From: Eubacterium sp. CAG:786
GTDB lineage: Bacteria > Bacillota > Clostridia > Oscillospirales > Ruminococcaceae
DNA length: 9,059 nt
Direction of reading: 5' to 3'
Assembly (NCBI GenBank): GCA_000432175.1
Contig: HF989508.1
Coordinates: 42,439-51,497 of the forward strand
Both the position numbers and the translations under genes were made by a program. The notes beneath the pieces were generated by a model, which made no database searches, was not told the DNA's origin, and was given only the letters and a program-made list of their open reading frames with translations. Positions 1 through 5,405 of this stretch are shown piece after piece. Numbering within the stretch: the first letter of the stretch is position 1; each line of letters begins with the position of its first letter.

Positions 1-746
1 GCGCCGGCAGCCACGGGAGCCTTCTCAACGAGAGCTTCTGCGGGCTTTTCGGGCTCGGGCTTCTTTTCCTCAACAGACTTCTGAGCCTGCTTTGCAGCGG
101 CTGCCTTTGCCTTTTCAGCTTCGCGCTTCTCTACCTCGAGCGCGGTCGTGCGGATATACTCGTTTTCGCACATCTCGGGCAGCTTCGCGATAAGATCCAT
201 ATGGGACTTATATGCGGTCAGCAGACGGTTTCTGTACTCGTCGGCTTCCTTGCGGGTCTTCTGGAGAATGTTCTGCTGGATCTCGATCTGCTTTTTCATC
301 TTCTGATCGATGTCTTCAGCCTTTGCACGCGCGTCCTTTATCATCTTGTCGGCGCGCTCGTTGGTTTCCCTGGTTATGCGCTTTGCGTACTCGTCAGCGT
401 CGGCAGATATTTTGTCTGCCTTTGCCTGGGTTTCTGCAAGCTGCTTGTCAACAGCTTCCTGCGTTTCCTTGCGGAGTTTCTCGGCAGCAGCCTTGGATTC
501 GTTGACGATCTGGTTTCCCTGCTTCTGTGCGAGAAGAAGCGCGTCTTTAAGAGCGTCCTCGTCGTCACGGTATTCGCGTATCTTGTCAGCCAGGACCTCC
601 AGCTTTCTTTCAAGCTCGTTCTTGTCCTTCTGCAGCTGTGAATATTCGCTGGATATCTCACGCAGGAATTCGTCTACGTCGTCTGTCTTGTATCCGTTGA
701 AGGTAGCTTTCTCAAAACGTCTTGACAAAATGTCCTTTGCATTCAT
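1..746 (-). CDS. divIVA: DivIVA-family cell-division/polarity coiled-coil protein (3' end beyond window)
   Basis: DivIVA proteins bind negatively curved membrane at septa and poles and recruit division or polarity partners in the cytoplasm. The frame opens with ATG at 746, preceded by a strong purine-rich site (AGGAAGGAAG, about 10 nt upstream), and stays open to the window edge, giving 248 visible residues with no stop. Residues 9-32 carry the family's N-terminal lipid-binding signature (F11, then TFNGYKTDDVDEFL at 15-28). Residues about 32-185 are a long charged, heptad-like coiled coil, and 171-190 (YRNRLLTAYKSHMDLIAKLP) matches the conserved end of the family core. After about residue 205 the tail becomes rich in Ala, Lys, Glu and Pro, so the protein is longer than the 164-residue Bacillus protein. 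The position corresponding to the membrane-proximal Arg18 of B. subtilis is Asn17 here. It follows ylmH by 64 nt and ends the visible operon. Family assignment is firm; the C-terminus is not visible. Confidence 0.95.
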   Translation of the reverse strand, partial: MNAKDILSRRFEKATFNGYKTDDVDEFLREISSEYSQLQKDKNELERKLEVLADKIREYRDDEDALKDALLLAQKQGNQIVNESKAAAEKLRKETQEAVDKQLAETQAKADKISADADEYAKRITRETNERADKMIKDARAKAEDIDQKMKKQIEIQQNILQKTRKEADEYRNRLLTAYKSHMDLIAKLPEMCENEYIRTTALEVEKREAEKAKAAAAKQAQKSVEEKKPEPEKPAEALVEKAPVAAG

Positions 747-801
747 TGTTATCGTACTTCCTTCCTGAAAACCGCAATGCGGCTGGCGATAATATGTATC
801 A

Positions 802-816
802 CTCTGAAACTCAGAG
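802..816 (-). repeat. 6-bp inverted repeat spanning the ylmH stop codon
   Basis: CTCTGA-GTT-TCAGAG (read on the minus strand) is a perfect 6-bp stem with a 3-nt loop that contains the ylmH stop codon in its left arm. No run of U follows, so it does not look like an intrinsic terminator. It could be a weak mRNA hairpin between ylmH and divIVA, or chance. Confidence 0.35.
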
Positions 817-1584
817 ATATTTTTCGATAGTTATGCGAAGTTTCCCCTTTCGGGTCTCTCCTGAGATCCGTGCAAGGCGGTATCTGCCGCTGCCACGAAC
901 CGATAGTATTGTGTTTTCACTGATTTGTGCACTTACGTCAGTGCATGGTGAAAAGTCCGCATTTACCATGCCCGATTTAATGAGCGATGCGGATCTCTCC
1001 CTTGAAGTATTTACGGCAGCGCTAACCACGCAGTCAAGTCTCAGCGACGAAACGGTCAGTTCCATCTGCTGGATTTTCTGCTGCGGAAGCGGCTTTGTAA
1101 CGCCTGTTTCCGCGGAAACACCCACCCTGCCTATCTTATCCACCGAGCTCACCAGATCAATGGCGTTCTCATGGACAAAAACGACAGAGTAACCCTCCGC
1201 AGTAAGAATGTCCCCGAGCAGCTCCCTTTTTATTTCAAGCGACATCAGCGCTCCGAGAATTTCTCTGTGCGTCAGGACGTCGTTTTTCCTATAGCTGAAT
1301 GTCACAGCGCCCACCGGGAAGATATCTCCCGGCTCAAGTTCCTGCGCATATGTTCCGTCGACGAAGCCGCACACGGTGCGCATCGCCCCGTCGTAACCTC
1401 CGAAGAACCTCGGCTCGCCCTTTACCGCGCACCTCGCGACCACTTGCTCGCGCTCGTTGAGAAATGCGGAAAATCTGGGCGTGCCTGACCGCTCAGCCGC
1501 CTTCTGCAGGTCGGCTATATGTGCGGCCAGGAAACGCTCTTCTTCATTCAGTATTCCGGAATTGTTCTGCAGCCCGGGGTTCAT
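811..1584 (-). CDS. ylmH: YlmH-like S4-domain RNA-binding protein
   Basis: This 257-residue protein matches the YlmH family. In Bacillus subtilis YlmH binds the large ribosomal subunit and has been linked to ribosome-associated quality control of stalled peptidyl-tRNA complexes; the gene typically sits beside sepF and divIVA. In the sequence, residues 11-50 form the N-terminal helical part, FFGGYDGA at 60-67 is the family's GGY signature, and LTHREILGALMSL at 104-116 followed by KRELLGDI (119-126) is the most conserved block. An S4 RNA-binding domain occupies about 177-240, with its typical LRLD...R...I..G.V pattern at 181-207. The ATG at 1584 lies 2 nt after the sepF stop (TGATAATG). No strong Shine-Dalgarno is visible, so translation is probably coupled to sepF. 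Residues 1-10 are less conserved in character, so a slightly later start is conceivable, though no better one is seen. Confidence 0.93.
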   Translation of the reverse strand: MNPGLQNNSGILNEEERFLAAHIADLQKAAERSGTPRFSAFLNEREQVVARCAVKGEPRFFGGYDGAMRTVCGFVDGTYAQELEPGDIFPVGAVTFSYRKNDVLTHREILGALMSLEIKRELLGDILTAEGYSVVFVHENAIDLVSSVDKIGRVGVSAETGVTKPLPQQKIQQMELTVSSLRLDCVVSAAVNTSRERSASLIKSGMVNADFSPCTDVSAQISENTILSVRGSGRYRLARISGETRKGKLRITIEKYL

Positions 1585-1586
1585 TA

Positions 1587-2039
1587 TCAGAACTGCTCGC
1601 TGTCCATCATGTCGCCGCTGAGGTCAACGGATCTGGGAACTACAAAGTAGGTGCACTCTGCGATTCTCACAATACGACCGTCGATAGCAGCAACAACGCC
1701 AGCCATGAAGTCAACTATTCTCTTTCTGGAGTCAACGCTTGCAACCTTTTCAAGGTTGAGGACAACGCTGGTGTTCTCTCTCAGGAAGCGTACCGGCTCC
1801 TTCATGATATCTTCATACTTGAGGGGCTGGATAACCTTTACAGAAGCGCCGTGGTAGCCGCTGTTGTGCATGCTGATCACCTTTTCACTTGTGCGGGGCG
1901 CAGAAGCAAATCTTGCAGGAGCCTCTGCCTCTTCCTCGGTAACAGCGGAAGAAGAGTCATCGTAGCTGCCGGTGTAGCCGTCTTCCTCAAACTCCTCATC
2001 GTTCTGTCTGAACTTTGCAAATAAGTCGCTTAATGCCAT
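1587..2039 (-). CDS. sepF: SepF, FtsZ-associated cell-division protein
   Basis: SepF is a membrane-anchored partner of FtsZ that assembles into rings or arcs at the division site; in many Gram-positives it can take over the FtsZ-tethering role of FtsA. The product is 150 residues, normal for the family. Residues 1-12 (MALSDLFAKFRQ) are the expected short amphipathic membrane-targeting helix. Residues 13-60 are an acidic, low-complexity linker. Residues about 66-143 are the SepF core, including VKVIQPLKYEDI at 67-78, SVVLNLEKV at 91-99, the glycine-bearing dimer helix FMAGVVAAIDG at 111-121 and YFVVPRSVDLSG at 131-142. An in-frame TTG at 2054 would add five residues, but it lies within the Shine-Dalgarno itself, so the ATG at 2039 is preferred. 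ylmE ends 18 nt upstream and ylmH begins 2 nt downstream. There is no ylmG between sepF and ylmH. Confidence 0.95.
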   Translation of the reverse strand: MALSDLFAKFRQNDEEFEEDGYTGSYDDSSSAVTEEEAEAPARFASAPRTSEKVISMHNSGYHGASVKVIQPLKYEDIMKEPVRFLRENTSVVLNLEKVASVDSRKRIVDFMAGVVAAIDGRIVRIAECTYFVVPRSVDLSGDMMDSEQF

Positions 2040-2045
2040 GATATT

Positions 2046-2052
2046 TCCTCCC
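2046..2052 (-). promoter_or_regulatory. Ribosome-binding site of sepF that fixes its start
   Basis: GGGAGGA lies in the 18-nt ylmE-sepF gap, 6 nt before the ATG at 2039. It is a near-consensus Shine-Dalgarno. Because the upstream in-frame TTG overlaps this motif, it argues for the ATG start. Confidence 0.85.
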
Positions 2053-2057
2053 AATTA

Positions 2058-2777
2058 TTATAAGTATTTTCTGTATCCGAAAAGCCCTGAGCCTATCCGG
2101 ACAATTGTGGACCCATGCCTTACCGCCGTTTCATAATCTCCCGACATCCCCATGGAGAGAGTATCGAACGCGCCGTCAGCGTTGACGGACTTGTCAGTGC
2201 TCAGATCCGCGAAGAGTCTCTGCATTCTTGCAAAGGTATCCTCCCCGCAGCCAGGCGGCGGTATCGTCATCAGACCTCTCAGCCTGATGTGCGGAAGCTC
2301 CCTCACCTGCGCGCAGAACTCCTCAGCGCTTTCAGGCGTAACGCCCCCTTTGGTTTCTTCCTCGCCGATGTTTATTTCAGCGAGTATATCCATGACCAGC
2401 CCGTGCTGTCCCGCACGCTTGCTTATCTCTTCTGCAAGGCGCAGGTTATCAACGGAATGTATCATTGAAACCTTATCTATGATGTACTTGACCTTGTTGC
2501 TCTGCAGACCGCCTATGAAGTGCACCTCAGCCGGCTGATACTGCTCGCGCTTGTCCATGTACTCCTGCACCCGGTTTTCGCCGAGCAGGTCAACGCCCAG
2601 CCCTATCGCATAGTTTATGCGCTCCGGGTCTACAGTTTTAGTCACAGCCATCAGCCGCACATTATCGGTGCGCCCGGCAGCGGATTTTGCCTTTTCTATG
2701 TTTTCACAGATCCTGGCATAGCTTCCTTTTATGTCGTCAAAGCTTGTCTGGGTGTTACTCAACAACTTTTCCTTCAT
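2058..2777 (-). CDS. ylmE: YggS/YlmE-type PLP-binding homeostasis protein
   Basis: Members of the YggS/PROSC (COG0325) family bind pyridoxal 5'-phosphate without known enzymatic activity and help balance vitamin B6 and amino/keto-acid pools in the cytosol. The 239-residue product shows the family hallmarks in order: RLMAVTKTV (41-49) with the expected PLP Schiff-base Lys47, LLGENRVQE (64-72), HFIGGLQSNK (86-95), the strand ILAEINIGEEETKGG (131-145), GLMTIPP (168-174), SMGMSGDYE (208-216) and HGSTIVRIGSGLFG (221-234) for phosphate binding. The ATG at 2777 has an AAGGCAAGGA ribosome site 5 nt upstream, located inside the end of the preceding gene, and the reading frames overlap by 23 nt. The N-terminus is about ten residues longer than many homologues, so a TTG start a few codons later is possible. 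In Firmicutes this gene habitually precedes sepF, as here. Confidence 0.94.
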   Translation of the reverse strand: MKEKLLSNTQTSFDDIKGSYARICENIEKAKSAAGRTDNVRLMAVTKTVDPERINYAIGLGVDLLGENRVQEYMDKREQYQPAEVHFIGGLQSNKVKYIIDKVSMIHSVDNLRLAEEISKRAGQHGLVMDILAEINIGEEETKGGVTPESAEEFCAQVRELPHIRLRGLMTIPPPGCGEDTFARMQRLFADLSTDKSVNADGAFDTLSMGMSGDYETAVRHGSTIVRIGSGLFGYRKYL

Positions 2778-3975
2778 ACAAATCCTTGCCTTCTGTTACT
2801 ATTCTGTCGTATAGTTTGAGGTGATCCCCGTCTTCCTCCTGGGTGCAGATGAGATAATCGTCGCCCCAGTACTCAACGTTGATCTTCTTGAAAACCAGCT
2901 TTCCGCTGACTACGACATACACGCCGCGCTCCTGATCTTCGTTAAATCTCAGCGCGCTTCTCGACACTCTCAGACCACCGTAGCTGTTGACGATGTACTT
3001 GAACTGCGCCGTCCTGCCTGAAACCACGGACGAAGTGAGCGTATCACACTCGAACACGTAAACGCATGTGCCGTCGCCTCTGCCGCTGTCGGTTATCGAA
3101 ACTATCTCAGCTTCAATGGGAGTAGGGTCGCTGCGGACTCTCAGCGTTACCATACTTCCCTCGTAGCAGCCGAAAAGCTGTTCGCTGTTTATCACAGCAG
3201 CCACTCTCCAGCGGTAATCAGCAATAAGCTTGCCGACTGCGCCGGAAGTCTTGCTCAGTTCAGGCTTCGCGATGACTTCGTCTATCTGATCGGCAGTTAT
3301 ATCCGCCGAATCGGACATTGAAAACCTGCCCTCGTAGCCATCGACATGGCTCACGAAGTAGCCGGTGCCGTCAGCGTATATCTCAGTCACATCGCCTGAA
3401 AGCAGTGATTCAAGCTCTGACGCGCGGTTTCTCAGCGAAAGTATCTTGCCCTCATAGCCGCTGACATCTCCGCGCGATATCTCACGTTTGGAAAGCACGC
3501 CGAGCATGGCGTTTTCCTGCGACTGCGCCGCAGCGTAATCCCCTTCGATAAGCTTTTCTATCATCTGGGAATGCCGCTCGTTTATCTGGCTGGAAATGTT
3601 CTCAAGCTGGTTGTTATCAGTACCCGCGAGTTTCTGCGCGTCAGTGAGGACTTCTATCTGCTCATTGATCTTTTCGATCTCACGGCGACGTTCGATGTCG
3701 GTTTCACTGCGGTATCTGCTGGCAATAACTGAACTCTTGCCCACCTTCGACCCGTCGGAATGCTCATAGTCAAGCACGCCGCTGCCGGGACTGTACACAA
3801 CAGTTTCATCGCGGAGAAAAACTCCCTCGAAAGGCACGTCCTCAGTCATGCTGTATGTATAGGCAGTTTCGGTATTCACCTTTTCACCATCAGCAAAAAA
3901 GACCTGACCGATGAAGAAAATGAAAACGAACAGCGACAGCACGATGATGATAATAGACGTCCAGCGGGATTCCAT
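2755..3975 (-). CDS. Single-pass membrane protein resembling HlyD/RND adaptor (function unknown)
   Basis: The 406-residue product begins with a short cytoplasmic end (MESRW), then one strong transmembrane segment at about 7-27, so most of the protein should be extracytoplasmic. The rest has the architecture of periplasmic adaptor (membrane-fusion) proteins. Residues about 48-90 look like the first half of a barrel-sandwich/lipoyl domain (VPFEGVFLRDETVVYSPGSG at 47-66). Residues about 91-192 are a helical, charged hairpin. The second lipoyl half follows at about 196-217 (ADGTGYFVSHVDGYEG), then a beta-barrel-like region at about 250-330 and a C-terminal beta-rich domain at about 335-406. Similar proteins are annotated as HlyD-family or RND-related adaptors in clostridia. 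No transporter gene is nearby; the gene sits between hfq (1-nt overlap, TAATG, suggesting coupled translation) and ylmE (23-nt overlap) in a division operon. A role in envelope or division-site function is inference only. The fold assignment is by pattern and not by alignment. Confidence 0.8.
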   Translation of the reverse strand: MESRWTSIIIIVLSLFVFIFFIGQVFFADGEKVNTETAYTYSMTEDVPFEGVFLRDETVVYSPGSGVLDYEHSDGSKVGKSSVIASRYRSETDIERRREIEKINEQIEVLTDAQKLAGTDNNQLENISSQINERHSQMIEKLIEGDYAAAQSQENAMLGVLSKREISRGDVSGYEGKILSLRNRASELESLLSGDVTEIYADGTGYFVSHVDGYEGRFSMSDSADITADQIDEVIAKPELSKTSGAVGKLIADYRWRVAAVINSEQLFGCYEGSMVTLRVRSDPTPIEAEIVSITDSGRGDGTCVYVFECDTLTSSVVSGRTAQFKYIVNSYGGLRVSRSALRFNEDQERGVYVVVSGKLVFKKINVEYWGDDYLICTQEEDGDHLKLYDRIVTEGKDLYEGKVVE

Positions 3976-4220
3976 TACTCTTCTTCTGCCTTTTCGTAGG
4001 CGTCAAGGATAGAAATGGACTTAAGCGGCGTGATAGTCGAAATGGCGTGCTTGTAGATAAGGTTCTGCTTGCCGTCGGTATCGAGTATCACGGTGTAATT
4101 GTCAAATCCCTTTACCACGCCCTTGAACTGAAATCCGTTGGTAATGTAAATTGTTACCGGTATTTTGTCCTTTCTTGCCTGGTTAAGGAACACGTCCTGT
4201 AAGTTTATGTCTTTTGCCAT
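3975..4220 (-). CDS. hfq: RNA chaperone Hfq
   Basis: Hfq is a hexameric Sm-like protein that binds small RNAs and A/U-rich mRNA. The 81-residue product has the Sm1 motif over about 20-50 and the Sm2 signature YKHAIST at 56-62. Residues that line the proximal uridine pocket in known Hfq proteins are present: Q8, F39 (in GFDNYTV) and K57-H58. Y25, part of the distal adenine-binding face, is also kept. The lateral rim reads R16-K17-D18-K19, basic like other Gram-positive versions. The core has the one-residue-longer loop (DTDGKQNL, 47-54) typical of Bacillus and Staphylococcus Hfq. The short tail ends in EKAEEE. The ATG at 4220 has AAAGGTGA 6 nt upstream. It is the first clear gene of its transcription unit, after a terminator and promoter; the downstream membrane-protein gene overlaps its stop by 1 nt. 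Confidence 0.97.
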   Translation of the reverse strand: MAKDINLQDVFLNQARKDKIPVTIYITNGFQFKGVVKGFDNYTVILDTDGKQNLIYKHAISTITPLKSISILDAYEKAEEE

Positions 4221-4248
4221 ACTAAATCACCTTTTCTCTCTCTGCAAT

Positions 4249-4323
4249 TCAATACGACAGGGAATTCCCCTGTACCCTGATAGGAGCCACAGAATAATTC
4301 ACACATGTGTTGCACGACTGCAT
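4249..4323 (-). CDS. Possible 24-codon leader ORF upstream of hfq
   Basis: An ATG at 4323 opens a frame of 24 codons ending in TGA at 4249-4251. It starts MQSCNTCVNY and ends GNSLSY. AGGAG lies 4 nt before the ATG, a slightly short but usable spacing. The stop is 28 nt before the hfq ATG. The frame lies wholly inside the predicted 5' leader. Nothing recognisable is encoded and a frame this short can occur by chance, so it is listed as a candidate only. Confidence 0.25.
   Translation of the reverse strand: MQSCNTCVNYSVAPIRVQGNSLSY
4257..4273 (-). repeat. Hairpin in the hfq leader
   Basis: On the minus strand ACAGGG-GAATT-CCCTGT forms a perfect 6-bp stem with a 5-nt loop, ending about 36 nt before the hfq start. 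It is not followed by a U run, so it is not an intrinsic terminator. It does not cover the hfq Shine-Dalgarno. Confidence 0.45.
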
Positions 4324-4334
4324 GATACTCCTAT
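4280..4334 (-). promoter_or_regulatory. Long-range inverted repeat in the hfq leader
   Basis: ATAGGAG (4328-4334, minus strand) is exactly complementary to CTCCTAT (4280-4286), with one further G-U pair possible on the inner side. The pairing would close a loop of about 41 nt and hide the AGGAG in front of the candidate leader ORF. The loop also holds a perfect 10-base palindrome, ACACATGTGT (4301-4310). Structure is inferred by eye only. Confidence 0.35.
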
Positions 4335-4361
4335 ATAGACTAGTATAACATACTTTTTCAA
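4332..4361 (-). promoter_or_regulatory. Promoter region for the hfq-divIVA operon
   Basis: Two overlapping sigma-A-type arrangements are visible on the minus strand. One is an extended -10, TGTTATACT (4342-4350), where TATACT is 5/6 to consensus and has TG at the right distance, but with no good -35. The other is TTGAAA (4356-4361), 5/6 to the -35 consensus, 18 nt before TATATA (4332-4337). Expected starts would be about 4335 or about 4325, giving a leader of roughly 105-115 nt before hfq. It follows directly after the miaA terminator in the only AT-rich non-coding stretch. Confidence 0.65.
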
Positions 4362-4389
4362 AAAAAGCTATAATTTTTTTGAGAAATTT

Positions 4390-4429
4390 AAAAAAAATTC
4401 AGAAAAAGTTTTATCTTTTTCTGAATTTT
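4390..4429 (-). terminator. Rho-independent terminator after miaA
   Basis: On the minus strand a 15-nt arm (4415-4429) and its exact complement (4394-4408) flank a 6-nt loop (ATAAAA). The stem continues into an 8-U run (positions 4397 down to 4390). It lies 37 nt past the miaA stop. The stem is AT-rich but fully paired. On the opposite strand only four T follow, so it acts mainly in the minus direction. Confidence 0.88.
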
Positions 4430-4466
4430 CTGGTATTATTATTCTTTTATTTACATATATTGTATT

Positions 4467-5396
4467 TTACAATTTACCATCAATGATTTCAGAGGCCTTT
4501 TCAACTGCCTCGGCTAATCCGTCGCCGGGGCATATGACTATCCTGTGGAACCTGCTGTCGCGCCGGAACCACGTCAACTGCCGCTTGGCATACTGTCTGG
4601 TGCGGAGTTTCAGCTCCTCAACGCATTCTTCAAGCGTCCTCTCACCGCGGAAGTACGGATAAAGCTCCTTGCAGCCTATCGCCTGCGCCGCTGTGGGGCG
4701 CTCCGGCTGGTCAAAGCACGTCCGCGCCTCCTGAACAAGTCCGTTCTGCAGCATAAGTTCAACACGACGGTTGATACGTTCATGCAGCTGCTCGCGCTTC
4801 TCGAAATCCAGCGTCAGCAGAATGAACTCATACGGCGACGGCGCATTTCTGGAAGCGCGCTTTGCCTCTGCGATAGTGTGCCCGGTGGTTTTGTACACCT
4901 CCAGCGCGCGTATCACCCTGGAAACATTGTTCGCATGAAGTTCCGAAGCCGTTTCCGGGTCTACTTCGCGAAGCTTTTCAAGGAGCGCTTCCGCGCCGTT
5001 TTCCTCGGCGAATTTGCGCATTTCATCACGGAACTCATAATCGCACTCGCTGTCGTCGAACTGCAGATTATCCACGAACGACGAAATGTAAAGCCCCGTG
5101 CCGCCGCATATCACCGGTATCTTCCCGCGGGAAAAGATATCCTCGGCGCACTCGCCTGCCATTTTCACCCAGTCGGCTACTGAAAAGCTCTCGGACGGGT
5201 CGAGAAAATCCATCATATGATGCGGAATTCCCTGCTGCTCCTCCACCGTCGCCTTTGCACTTGCGACGTCCATGTCGGTGTATATCTGCATGCTGTCGGC
5301 AGAGATCACCTCTCCGCCGTATTTCTTCGCAAGTTCCACTGCCAGCGCCGTTTTGCCGGAAGCCGTCGGACCGCTGACAACAATGATTTTGTTCAT
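4467..5396 (-). CDS. miaA: tRNA dimethylallyltransferase MiaA
   Basis: MiaA transfers a dimethylallyl group from DMAPP to N6 of A37 in tRNAs reading U-starting codons, giving i6A, which steadies codon-anticodon pairing. The 309-residue product is of usual length. It has the P-loop GPTASGKT at 9-16, the substrate-binding DSMQIY at 34-39 including the expected catalytic Asp34, GIPHHMMDFLDP at 56-67, GGTGLYI at 98-104, RVIRALEVYKTTG at 160-172, AIGCKEL at 239-245 and the RTRQYAKRQLTWFR block at 265-278. The ATG at 5396 has GAGGAGG 4 nt upstream, overlapping the region just after the mutL stop; the gap to mutL is 9 nt, so the two are co-transcribed and probably translationally coupled. It ends its unit, followed by an intrinsic terminator. 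Confidence 0.97.
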   Translation of the reverse strand: MNKIIVVSGPTASGKTALAVELAKKYGGEVISADSMQIYTDMDVASAKATVEEQQGIPHHMMDFLDPSESFSVADWVKMAGECAEDIFSRGKIPVICGGTGLYISSFVDNLQFDDSECDYEFRDEMRKFAEENGAEALLEKLREVDPETASELHANNVSRVIRALEVYKTTGHTIAEAKRASRNAPSPYEFILLTLDFEKREQLHERINRRVELMLQNGLVQEARTCFDQPERPTAAQAIGCKELYPYFRGERTLEECVEELKLRTRQYAKRQLTWFRRDSRFHRIVICPGDGLAEAVEKASEIIDGKL

Positions 5397-5405
5397 GCAC
5401 CCTCC

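Noticed and set aside
201..768. Several overlapping plus-strand frames near the left edge
   Set aside because: They mirror the divIVA coiled coil; the Leu/Ser/Val-rich translations come from reading Lys/Glu/Ala codons backwards.
747..801. Possible promoter just upstream of divIVA
   Set aside because: A TATTAT-like hexamer is present, but no acceptable -35 lies 16-18 nt before it, so divIVA is taken as part of the operon.
2040..2054. TTG start that would lengthen SepF by five residues
   Set aside because: The TTG sits within the Shine-Dalgarno GGGAGGA; the ATG at 2039 has ideal spacing and gives the expected MALSDLF membrane helix.
4409..4440. Terminator for plus-strand transcription
   Set aside because: The stem is symmetrical but only four T follow on the plus strand, and there is no plus-strand gene to end.
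4545..5183. Plus-strand open frame (212 codons) opposite miaA
   Set aside because: It is a shadow of miaA; the composition is unlike a real protein and miaA motifs on the other strand explain the sequence.
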